From: Xanthostigma xanthostigma
Taxonomy: Eukaryota; Arthropoda; Insecta; Raphidioptera; Raphidiidae
Direction of reading: 5' to 3'
Assembly (NCBI GenBank): GCA_963575645.1
Contig: OY754468.1
Coordinates: 8,184,001-8,248,000 of the forward strand
DNA: 64,000 nt
The position numbers were made by a program, and so were the translations under genes. Positions within the stretch are counted from its first letter, which is position 1, and each line of letters begins with the position of its first letter. This document shows positions 55,448 to 62,030 of the stretch, one piece after another. A model generated the notes under the pieces. That model was given only the letters and a program-made list of their open reading frames with translations, had not been told where the DNA came from and searched no databases.

Positions 55448-55984
55448 TCATAATGTTTGGCGCGTACATAATTCAGAAACATATTTTCGCAGTTTGAACA
55501 CGTTCTTGCATGCACAATTGTTTGCAAATTTCATGTTTGTATGCGAGACTGTTTTGCAGACGCTCTCATATTTTGAAGGCAGAGACAATACTTTCAACGG
55601 AGGACAGTTCAGACACTCTAAATCCACATAGACTAAATCTTCTGGCCCGTTTTCTTTTAAGAATTTTTGTTTCTCAAGTCCTTTGACGAAAATCAGCTTT
55701 GAACCTTTAAAAATCCTAGTCAAATGTTTCTTCAGTTCGCTATATTCAACGCCTACGCTGTCGCTGTCGCCATCATTCCAATCGAGACCGTTTATTTTTC
55801 GTTTATTGTAAGCATTTTGTTTTTTATATTTCGCGTCGAGTAAACGTTTTTCGTACGGCGGCCCGAACACTATTTGTTCTACACTTTCGCTAAACAAATT
55901 GCAAAATGCCAATTCCTTTGCAAAGTATTCATGCCCGTTACCCACGACGAACTGAACGTCACAAATTCCCGTTTTACAAGACAT
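55448..55984 (-). CDS. Conserved-looking Polinton-associated protein, 178 aa
   Basis: I recognise a pattern seen in proteins from insect genomes and Polinton-like elements, but not a named function: AKELAFCNLF near the start, FGPPY, NGLDWNDGDS, a VKGLEKQKFL block, then DLECLNCPPLKVL and a Cys/His-containing end (CACKNVFKL). The alternation of strands and the KG.EK..FL...V.LE motif hint at an RNase H-like fold, which I cannot verify. The ATG overlaps the stop of the major capsid gene (TAATG), and no promoter signature lies upstream. It is probably translated from the capsid message. Confidence 0.7.
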   Translation of the reverse strand: MSCKTGICDVQFVVGNGHEYFAKELAFCNLFSESVEQIVFGPPYEKRLLDAKYKKQNAYNKRKINGLDWNDGDSDSVGVEYSELKKHLTRIFKGSKLIFVKGLEKQKFLKENGPEDLVYVDLECLNCPPLKVLSLPSKYESVCKTVSHTNMKFANNCACKNVFKLRKYVSELCTRQTL

Positions 55985-57216
55985 TACACAATTTTTGCGA
56001 CCGTATTTTGTAAGGGATGATAGGTGAAGAGTTTATCGTGTATAATCAAACAGTACGCTGTTGTGTTTGGGGAGAAATTTTCGTAAGCTTCGATCATCAA
56101 TTTGATATCTACAACGCCCTTCTTGATGGCTTCCGGTTGTCGCGAGCAATCGAAAACAATTAGCGGTGATTTTGTTTTGAATTCGTTTTTATTCAAAAGA
56201 GGCGCGTTTTTATTTCCATAGAAATAGATTTCCTGTCCCTTGAGATACTTTTCGTATACAATGTTGAAGTCATTTTTTTCGAAATTCATAGAGAGCGGTT
56301 CGTAGGGATACGCTTCGGAATTTAAAAAGAGTTTTGCCGTCCGCAGTTTACAGTGATCGAAGACGCTGCTGTCCTTTAGTTGAGTGCCGTAGCGTTTCGT
56401 TTGAAAACCCACAATGATCAGACGCGGCGTTTCGACTTGATTGGTGGTCGTCACGGTCCATACGTGTTTTGTAGACGTCGGCAGCGCAGGATATTCGTAC
56501 AGATCCCACGATCTGAACACGATGTTTTTATTTTTGTTTGCCGTCTTCAAGAGTTTAATTTTCATATCGTTAGACGGTATAATATAGGGCACGTTCCACT
56601 TAATGGACGTTAATTCTATTTTGCTCGATTTTTGAATTTGTCCTTGAGCTGCTGCAGTTGTTAAAATTGCCGAATTATCGTCTCGCTTACGTATCAATAT
56701 CAATTCTTGTTTACCGTTCACCATCACTCTCTTGTGATCGTGTGCGAAGCCCAAAATGTATTTCAAAGGTATGCTGACGCTAAAGTTTCCCTCCGAATCT
56801 AACAAGTCGGCGTTTTTATTTGAGCTTAAATCCCAACCGCAGTTTGAAAGTGCTCTCACGTCGTCTGGACTGTGCAACACATAGCCGATCATGGTGGCCG
56901 TGATGCCTACGTTTTTAGTAGAGTCAATTGGCATGCCCCACAATTCATAGCGAATTTCCTCAAACAGATGCGCTATTCCGTTGTTGATGATGCTCGAATT
57001 TTCTGGTTTTCCACCGTCTTCGTCGATCAATTTCCCGCGCACTTCGAGCACGCTGTCGTGAGGAAACGTGATGGCATCCTGATTTTGAATTGCTATGCGG
57101 ATTTCATCATTAGACTTTAATTGATTGGTGTTAAACGGTTCCTGTGAGTGAACGCGAATCGAGTCTATACTTTCGTCTAGAACTATCGGAAAGTCGACGG
57201 CCAGAATGTCTTGCAT
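55984..57216 (-). CDS. Major capsid protein, double jelly-roll, 410 aa
   Basis: Hexon-like capsid building block of Polintons/adintoviruses. Conserved features in order: DESIDSIRVHSQEPF near the N terminus, SNDEIRIAIQNQDAIT, VLEVRGKL, FEEIRYELWG, FSVSIPLKYILGF followed by KQELILIRKRDDN, then WDLYEYPALPTSTKHVWTV, and the second barrel with VGFQTKR..., KLFLNSEAYPYEPL and a C-terminal IEAYENF. Trimers of such proteins form pseudo-hexagonal capsomers in the nucleus. Length is in the usual range for the group (about 400-650 aa, at the short end). The gene begins 4 nt after the stop of the lysine-rich protein (TAAAAAAATG) and overlaps the next gene by one base. It has no promoter of its own, so it should be expressed from the penton promoter. 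Confidence 0.93.
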   Translation of the reverse strand: MQDILAVDFPIVLDESIDSIRVHSQEPFNTNQLKSNDEIRIAIQNQDAITFPHDSVLEVRGKLIDEDGGKPENSSIINNGIAHLFEEIRYELWGMPIDSTKNVGITATMIGYVLHSPDDVRALSNCGWDLSSNKNADLLDSEGNFSVSIPLKYILGFAHDHKRVMVNGKQELILIRKRDDNSAILTTAAAQGQIQKSSKIELTSIKWNVPYIIPSNDMKIKLLKTANKNKNIVFRSWDLYEYPALPTSTKHVWTVTTTNQVETPRLIIVGFQTKRYGTQLKDSSVFDHCKLRTAKLFLNSEAYPYEPLSMNFEKNDFNIVYEKYLKGQEIYFYGNKNAPLLNKNEFKTKSPLIVFDCSRQPEAIKKGVVDIKLMIEAYENFSPNTTAYCLIIHDKLFTYHPLQNTVAKIV

Positions 57217-57220
57217 TTTT

Positions 57221-57469
57221 TTATTTCAGTTCAAGTCCGATCGATTTTAGAAAATTTAAATTCTTTTTATTAATTTGATTTTTTTGCTTTTTCTGACTTA
57301 TTTTTATTTTTTTCTGACCGAATCCTGTCTTTTTTATCACCTTCTTACTTTTCTTTACACTCGGTGCTGCTTGTGCTGTTTTTTTCGCTGTTATCGATTC
57401 AGTGGACGACGCTAGACTGGCGTAATTTGACCTTTGTTGAAGTTTATAATCTCCGTAATATATACCCAT
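57221..57469 (-). CDS. Small lysine-rich protein, 82 aa (candidate virion core protein)
   Basis: Contains 19 lysines and one arginine, mostly in KK pairs, with a GFGQKKIK patch in the middle and an acidic-free C terminus. Small basic proteins between capsid genes often condense DNA in adenovirus-like virions, and the GFG segment could be a protease site. Both are inference. It is sandwiched between penton (TAAGATG junction, 1 nt) and major capsid (4 nt), which argues it is a genuine gene and structural. Confidence 0.7.
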   Translation of the reverse strand: MGIYYGDYKLQQRSNYASLASSTESITAKKTAQAAPSVKKSKKVIKKTGFGQKKIKISQKKQKNQINKKNLNFLKSIGLELK

Positions 57470-57470
57470 C

Positions 57471-58178
57471 TTACAAGCGTTTCAGATGTAAACGCACAGT
57501 GACAGGCTCGCCGTTGAAATTCACTAATCGATCGTTCTGGTCTACAATAGTAACGGTCACGTTGTCTATAACACGACGATTTATCGGCAAATAAATGACG
57601 TTTCTCGGCGTAATGGATATCTTATAGCCAGGCTCCTCTTGTGGATAGAACTGAAAGAGAGTGTGCTCGGGCTGTCCGTTTAAATAGGATCCGCTGACAA
57701 TGTTACACTTCACTCTGACGGCGTTTATTTTTGAAATATGTGCATTAAAATCTGCTTTGTGTGCACTGTTTGCTTCCAGCATCGGACGTGTCATGCTGAA
57801 ACCCAGCAAAGATCCCACACTACCTTCGGCGCCGATGTCTATAATCACATCGCTCTTTATTTCCGTTTTCAACGTGTTGTTGTTTGCCTTGATTCTAATT
57901 GTTCTGTTCACTTTTTTCAACTCTTCGACAAGGTAGTTGTTGATATCATTGATATCGTACGCCCCTTTCGGTATCTCGATCGTTTTCCTATTGTCAGGAA
58001 AGTCTGGATCCTGGTAGACAAATTTATTGTTGGTCTCATCAATATTTGGAATCGAGTGCCACGACTCAAACTCAATCAGTCCCAGTTGATATTCCTCGCT
58101 CTCGTCGAGCACGATCGCCGGATAGAACAGACTGCTCAACACCGATTCGGCTCCGCTCAGGGTGAACGTGAACGACAT
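57471..58178 (-). CDS. Penton / minor capsid protein, single jelly-roll, 235 aa
   Basis: Matches the Polinton minor capsid (penton) protein: MSFTFTLSG start, then EYQLGLIEFESWHSIPNI, KTIEIPKGAYDINDIN, a GSLLGFS block, VKCNIVSGSYLNGQPEHTLFQF, and PINRRVIDNVTVTIVDQND near the end. It fills the five-fold vertices of the capsid. The frame is open to 58,217, but the promoter at 58,221-58,257 makes the ATG at 58,178 the first in its message. That ATG also overlaps the protease stop as TGATG. Heads the penton, lysine-rich, major capsid and 178-aa run. Confidence 0.9.
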   Translation of the reverse strand: MSFTFTLSGAESVLSSLFYPAIVLDESEEYQLGLIEFESWHSIPNIDETNNKFVYQDPDFPDNRKTIEIPKGAYDINDINNYLVEELKKVNRTIRIKANNNTLKTEIKSDVIIDIGAEGSVGSLLGFSMTRPMLEANSAHKADFNAHISKINAVRVKCNIVSGSYLNGQPEHTLFQFYPQEEPGYKISITPRNVIYLPINRRVIDNVTVTIVDQNDRLVNFNGEPVTVRLHLKRL

Positions 58179-58543
58179 CAAGTTTCTAATAGGAAAAACA
58201 AGCAGTGATGTCCGCACAAAACTGAGTTGAATTTCTGTCTTCTCTCGTAGTTATATACTATGTTGCAACCTTTCAAATAGTTGACGGCGAGCTCTTTCGG
58301 CGGTTGCAAGTTGCCGAAACTGTCAAAGTACTGTACATTTTTACCGATTTTTCTATACGCCACCCAATGCGTCCCGGGACCGTCTCTATCATCTAAATTT
58401 ACTACAGCGCTCTCGTTCTTTTTCGGTTTTTTAGGCAGCGCGTTTCTCATGTACACGCCTCTGAAGAACTTGATGCGTAATATTTTAGCATAGCGTTTGA
58501 TTTCCGCATCGGTGAGCGCGTGTTTCGGTAACGTTTTTAAAAG
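58178..58543 (-). CDS. Adenain-like cysteine protease, expressed by -1 frameshift or from an internal start
   Basis: Maturation protease of the adenovirus/Polinton type. The recognisable fold begins with LTDAEIKRYAKILRIKFFRG and continues with GPGTHWVAYRK (catalytic His), VQYFDSFG (Asp) and RRQKFNSVLCGHHC (oxyanion Gln, then the nucleophile Cys seven residues later, as in adenain). The frame is open from 58,576, after a TAG, but contains no ATG until 58,450, which would delete the N-terminal helix. Its upstream part overlaps the end of the PLA2 gene, in the -1 frame relative to it. The heptamer at 58,543-58,549 would join the frames. The coordinates given start at the first base read after the shift. 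An ATG-initiated short form of 90 residues is the alternative. The role is cleavage of capsid precursors during assembly. Confidence 0.85.
   Translation of the reverse strand, partial: LLKTLPKHALTDAEIKRYAKILRIKFFRGVYMRNALPKKPKKNESAVVNLDDRDGPGTHWVAYRKIGKNVQYFDSFGNLQPPKELAVNYLKGCNIVYNYERRQKFNSVLCGHHCLFFLLET
58221..58257 (-). promoter_or_regulatory. TATA plus initiator for the penton-to-178-aa cluster
   Basis: TATATAA starts at 58,257 and TCAGT has +1 at 58,223. It lies inside the protease coding sequence. The 45-nt leader has no other ATG before 58,178. Confidence 0.65.
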
Positions 58544-59421
58544 TTTTTTGAAGCCGTCGCCGCCGGCCGGTAAGGTCTATAATAAAGACCGTAGCCTCGC
58601 CGATAGGGTTTCAAGTAGAGACCGCTTCCTTTCTTGCCGAGCGCTATCGCTTCCATTGTTTCGTTGTGACGATTCGCTTCGGAGAGTTTATCTCTGGCCG
58701 CCTTGGTGTCCATGACGGTTTTGGCGACGTTCGCAGCTCCGCCGGCCAGAGCTCCCAACGCCGACAGACCGGCAAAGAGCGGGATTAGCGGTAAAAATCC
58801 TCCCGTCTTGGGTACGGGTATCACGCGAGATTCACCATTATTTTTTATTGCAGCATTTGCATATTTGTTTACGCCCGTCGAGTTAATTGTATCCAGTTCT
58901 AGCTGTGCTCGTTTAATAAGATCGTTCTTGATGTTAGATTTTCTAGTTTTCACACTTCTTCCTCTCCTTCTCCGTATTCCGGCTGATTTTGCTTTTCTTT
59001 GCCTACTGACGCGTCTGCGTTTAACACCTGCGCCTGCGGAAGAAGTTCTCTTCATTTTTCTTCCCATGCCGAGTTTAGTTTTAATTTTCATAGCGTTTGT
59101 CGTAAGCCACGCGGCAGTTTTTTCACTTAAACTGGAGTCTTTGGCTTTGACGCGATTCCAAGCGCTCTCGAGTAGCTCTCTGTCGGCTGTGTGACGTTCT
59201 TTTAAATCCTTTGTGTTTGCGTAAGCTATGTCGTGCTTTTTGCACGCTTCGTCCAATCGATTCACGCCCAAATCGCCTTTGTTCAAACGTTCCTTTAACT
59301 TTGTTCCGGGTCCGCAATAGCTGTAGCCGGGGATGTGTAATTCAAACGGGAGTTTGTTGATTAACGTGTTGACAAGTCCACGTCCGCTAACTTTATCACT
59401 TGTGGAACGGTAAACGATCAT
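58537..59421 (-). CDS. Minor capsid protein with parvovirus-type phospholipase A2 domain, 294 aa
   Basis: Residues 29-67 hold the secreted-PLA2 core of the parvovirus capsid type: HIPGYSYCGPGTKL (calcium loop) and ACKKHDIAY (catalytic His63-Asp64). Such domains breach the endosomal membrane after uptake. A strongly basic stretch follows (about 120-165, many RR/KR). Then comes a hydrophobic segment (FLPLIPLFAGLSALGALAGG, about 210-230), as in adenovirus pVI/pX-like proteins. The C terminus has GSGLYLKPYRRGYGLYYRP repeats that resemble adenain-type cleavage sites. The ATG at 59,421 follows a GCAGT initiator at 59,436. The end overlaps the protease frame (see the frameshift site). Confidence 0.9.
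   Translation of the reverse strand: MIVYRSTSDKVSGRGLVNTLINKLPFELHIPGYSYCGPGTKLKERLNKGDLGVNRLDEACKKHDIAYANTKDLKERHTADRELLESAWNRVKAKDSSLSEKTAAWLTTNAMKIKTKLGMGRKMKRTSSAGAGVKRRRVSRQRKAKSAGIRRRRGRSVKTRKSNIKNDLIKRAQLELDTINSTGVNKYANAAIKNNGESRVIPVPKTGGFLPLIPLFAGLSALGALAGGAANVAKTVMDTKAARDKLSEANRHNETMEAIALGKKGSGLYLKPYRRGYGLYYRPYRPAATASKNF
58543..58549 (-). promoter_or_regulatory. Candidate -1 ribosomal frameshift site, A AAA AAC
   Basis: In the PLA2 frame the codons read TCA AAA AAC TTT TAA, which is the optimal X XXY YYZ slippery heptamer. The zero-frame stop follows after one codon. A -1 slip continues CTT TTA AAA ACG into the protease frame. A GC-containing stretch (CCGAAACACGCGCTCACCGA, about 58,515-58,534) lies downstream at stimulator distance; a convincing stem-loop was not established by eye. 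Confidence 0.6.
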
Positions 59422-59433
59422 CTTTTATACTCA

Positions 59434-59468
59434 ACTGCGTGTGTGTGTTCGCAATGTCCCTTTTTATT
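59434..59468 (-). promoter_or_regulatory. Weak TATA-like plus initiator for PLA2/protease
   Basis: AATAAAA at about 59,468-59,462 sits 32 nt upstream of GCAGT (+1 at 59,436). A second TATAAAAG at 59,429-59,422 abuts the ATG and would start transcription inside the gene, so it is a less likely choice. Confidence 0.45.
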
Positions 59469-59494
59469 CTAAAAGTCATTTTTCAAAAAACAAA

Positions 59495-60514
59495 CTATAC
59501 CACATCTTTCTTGTCTATCCACGAGTTGTGACTGTTGTCGAAGCCCAACCATTTGACGTACAATCTGTTACCTTTCGTTCTCAAGACTCTCTCCACCAAA
59601 TAGACATTGTTGTGATTGGGCACTTTTTGAATTTCCTCCTCGTAAAAGCCGCCCTTAATCGGTGTATTGTTTGCGTCGACCAGCTCATAAGTGTGCGGAT
59701 TGGTGGTCAGTTTTACTTTAGACACAGTAAAAACTTCAGTAGTCCAGTTGGGCAGGTAGCCTTTGTCGAACAAATGTTTGTATTTACTTATGCGCACGCG
59801 ATCGCCGACGTGTATTTTTTGTTTTCTCAAATCCACTCGCTTGACTGCCGAATAGACGGTTTTCAGTAATTTCTTTTCATTTTTTTCATTAACCTGTCTG
59901 GGTTTCATTTTTATCGTTCTGTGTTTGGTATTGTTATAGTCGGCTACAATGTTCGGCAACGCCGTGAGCCACTTGTAATTACCTTCGATGCTGAAGCGTT
60001 TCCACAGTCGCGCCTTCAGTGTTCTTATGAAGCGCTCGACAATGCTACTCTTTAAATTGCTAAAGCTCGAATAGTGATTGATGGAATATTTTTTCATTAA
60101 ATTTTGAAAATTTGAATTGTAAAATTCCGTTCCGTTGTCAGTTTGCAGATTACGGGGTGGCTTTTTAAGTTTTTTTAGAATTTTCAACATTGCGTCCGCC
60201 ACCTCCTTTCCACGTTTACTTTTCAGCGGTTGCGTCCACGCATACTTGGAAAACGCATCGATTACGGTGAGAATGTATCTGTAGTTGCTGTTCACGCCGG
60301 CGTACGGAATCATTTCTGCGAGATCGGCCTGATACAGGTCGTACAGACCCTTGACGAGCACACGTCTGCGGCGATAGTTCTTTCTCGCCGGCTTGTGCAG
60401 CTCGTTGACAATTCTAATTTTTTCTGCAGAGGCTTTTTGCGATAATATTTTGACGTTGTTGTTCTTGTTGTTGATGGCGGTGTTATTTCGCGTTCGAAGA
60501 CGACCGCGTTTCAT
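59495..60514 (-). CDS. Polinton integrase (DDE, RNase H fold) with C-terminal chromodomain, 339 aa
   Basis: Inserts viral DNA into the host genome. Catalytic residues are visible as YQADLAEM (Asp64), LQTDNGTEFYN (Asp126) and SIVERFIRTLKARLW (Glu160). This is followed by NDYNNTKHRTIKM-type sequence (ADYNNTKHRTI) and an SH3-like DNA-binding segment (HVGDRVRISKYKHLFDKGYLPNWTTEVF). Residues about 300-338 form a chromodomain (YLVERVLRTKGNRLYVKWLGF...W), which in other elements recognises methylated histones and steers integration. The N-terminal zinc-binding HHCC domain is not evident; the first 50 residues are basic and Asn-rich. The start overlaps the end of the upstream gene by 32 nt in another frame. 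Confidence 0.93.
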   Translation of the reverse strand: MKRGRLRTRNNTAINNKNNNVKILSQKASAEKIRIVNELHKPARKNYRRRRVLVKGLYDLYQADLAEMIPYAGVNSNYRYILTVIDAFSKYAWTQPLKSKRGKEVADAMLKILKKLKKPPRNLQTDNGTEFYNSNFQNLMKKYSINHYSSFSNLKSSIVERFIRTLKARLWKRFSIEGNYKWLTALPNIVADYNNTKHRTIKMKPRQVNEKNEKKLLKTVYSAVKRVDLRKQKIHVGDRVRISKYKHLFDKGYLPNWTTEVFTVSKVKLTTNPHTYELVDANNTPIKGGFYEEEIQKVPNHNNVYLVERVLRTKGNRLYVKWLGFDNSHNSWIDKKDVV

Positions 60515-61385
60515 TGTAAAATATAGGATTTAAAAAAAGTTTTCTGCGTTGTATTTTCGATAGCAGCGTTGTCTTAAATGCTCTCTGCGCTCTCTCTTTG
60601 ACAACAGACGCTAATTTCAAGTTTGTGTTGGTTAATATAGGTTCCAATCTACTGCTGGACTCGTTGGCAAAATATTTTATAGTCGACGACGACGATAATG
60701 ATGATAATGCCGATGAAGATAATGTCGTCAACGGTTGCGGTGGCGTCAATTCGTCATTATAGCTGCGTGATAGAAATCGACTGACACGCGACGTTTTTAA
60801 ACTTCTATGTAAAATGTCTATTATTTCATCATCTTCGTCAGAGGCGTGGTGGAGATAGCGCGTAAAATTCAAAGCCGTCGACACGTCACCTTTTTTCTTC
60901 AACTTTTTCGCTACGCTCGAAGCCGACAGTCGTGGAAGTTTGTTAACAAAACGTCTAATTAACGGTTCTTCTTCTTCTTCTTCTTCCGTTTCATATCGAG
61001 TTTCCATAATACTAAGAAATCTCACCGGCGATGGTGGTGGTGGTTGTGGTGGCGGTGGTGATGGTTCTTGATAATCGTTGCTAATATTAAGATCATCAAC
61101 ATTATCATCCCCACCACGACCATTTTTTTTATTTTTTGTACCGATATTTTGCAATAAGGCTATTTTATTCTGTTGTGTATTATTATTATATTGAATATTC
61201 CTTTTATTTTTTCTCGTAAGTGACAAATTATTGACCTGTATAAGCTGTTTTCTTTTGTGCAATTCAACTTTAGCAGTACTTTTTCTTAGATTAGCGTAAA
61301 CTGTTCTCGCCGCACGTTCTGCGCTTATCAAGTCTTTCGTAGTTGCTATGTCAACATCTCTGCTATGTCTATTGATTGAGAACAT
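60483..61385 (-). CDS. Low-complexity viral protein of unknown function, 300 aa
   Basis: No family recognised. A basic N-terminal third with possible helices (AERAARTVYANLRKS) is followed by a proline run (PPPPQPPPPSP), a glutamate run (seven in a row), a KKLKKKGDVSTALNFTRYLHH helix, Ser-rich stretches and a basic C terminus. It may be largely disordered. Begins 2 nt after the fiber-like gene stop; ends inside the integrase start. No TATA/CAGT pair at standard spacing, so it may share the fiber-like message. Confidence 0.7.
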   Translation of the reverse strand: MFSINRHSRDVDIATTKDLISAERAARTVYANLRKSTAKVELHKRKQLIQVNNLSLTRKNKRNIQYNNNTQQNKIALLQNIGTKNKKNGRGGDDNVDDLNISNDYQEPSPPPPQPPPPSPVRFLSIMETRYETEEEEEEEPLIRRFVNKLPRLSASSVAKKLKKKGDVSTALNFTRYLHHASDEDDEIIDILHRSLKTSRVSRFLSRSYNDELTPPQPLTTLSSSALSSLSSSSTIKYFANESSSRLEPILTNTNLKLASVVKERAQRAFKTTLLSKIQRRKLFLNPIFYNETRSSSNAK

Positions 61386-61386
61386 T

Positions 61387-61983
61387 TCACTCGCTTAATA
61401 ACGGATAGCGTAGGTATATTTCCACGCCTAGCGTAACCCTGTCTTTAATTTTTAACGCCGCCGTTCTTGCACTAGCTGAAAATTTTATGCGATCACCGGT
61501 GTGGATTATAGTCGATTCAAGCGTCGAATACAATTTATCGTTGATGAATATATTTGCGTCCACAGGCGACGTTCTTATAGACCGTATTTCCATTCCGTCG
61601 CACTCCTCGCCGAATATATACTCTACGAATCCTTCGGTTAGAGTATAATGATTTTCGGGTGTTAATTTAGCATCGCGACTGAACAGACGAATCAAAAAAT
61701 GTCCGCGATATGTTCTCAAAGAATTCTTTATCGATAGGGGTATTGTATTGTCGATAAAGTGGTTCATCAGACTTATTAATTTATTGTTTAAATATTCAAT
61801 CGTGACAGCGTCCTGTTGGTCTGTCGGATCACCGACATTTGTCAGTTTTTTGCCATTAAAGTCTAAATTATTATCTACAATTTTAAAGCCGAGTGTAGAA
61901 GAGAGAACAGGAGGAGGAAAAGGATCGTGAATTAATTTCCACTGCCGACGTCTACTGTGTCTTCCAAACTTGTCCACGGGCAT
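61387..61983 (-). CDS. Fiber-like / attachment-type protein, 198 aa
   Basis: Residues about 35-70 read LDFNGKKLTNVGDPTDQQDAVTIEYLN. This is the pattern of phage and viral fibre shafts (L.L.GK.ITNV..PT...DAVTK.YVD) that precedes trimeric coiled or beta-helical fibres. A conserved N-terminal MPVDKFGRHSRR peptide could anchor it to the penton. A short coiled segment (LISLMNHFID) and a beta-rich C-terminal domain (GHFLIRLF, DRVTLGVEIYLRY) follow, which could be a knob. The receptor-binding role is inferred from architecture only. The ATG is 14 nt after a strong TATA/TCAGT promoter. Confidence 0.75.
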   Translation of the reverse strand: MPVDKFGRHSRRRQWKLIHDPFPPPVLSSTLGFKIVDNNLDFNGKKLTNVGDPTDQQDAVTIEYLNNKLISLMNHFIDNTIPLSIKNSLRTYRGHFLIRLFSRDAKLTPENHYTLTEGFVEYIFGEECDGMEIRSIRTSPVDANIFINDKLYSTLESTIIHTGDRIKFSASARTAALKIKDRVTLGVEIYLRYPLLSE

Positions 61984-61994
61984 GTTGAAAGCGC

Positions 61995-62030
61995 ACTGAC
62001 GATCGAGCGGTAAATAAAACTCAATTTATA
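61995..62030 (-). promoter_or_regulatory. TATA plus initiator for the fiber-like gene
   Basis: TATAAAT starts at 62,030; GTCAGTG has +1 at 61,997, 33 nt downstream. The TAA inside the TATA box is the stop codon of the upstream gene (GTA TAA). Confidence 0.7.

Noticed and set aside
58497-59194. Plus-strand frames opposite the PLA2, protease, integrase and capsid genes (up to 163 codons)
   Set aside because: They are antisense shadows of strongly coding minus-strand genes and start with non-ATG codons or show no domain.
60483-61385. The 300-aa protein as a scaffold or transcription regulator
   Set aside because: Only low-complexity runs and basic patches support this. No motif allows a functional call.
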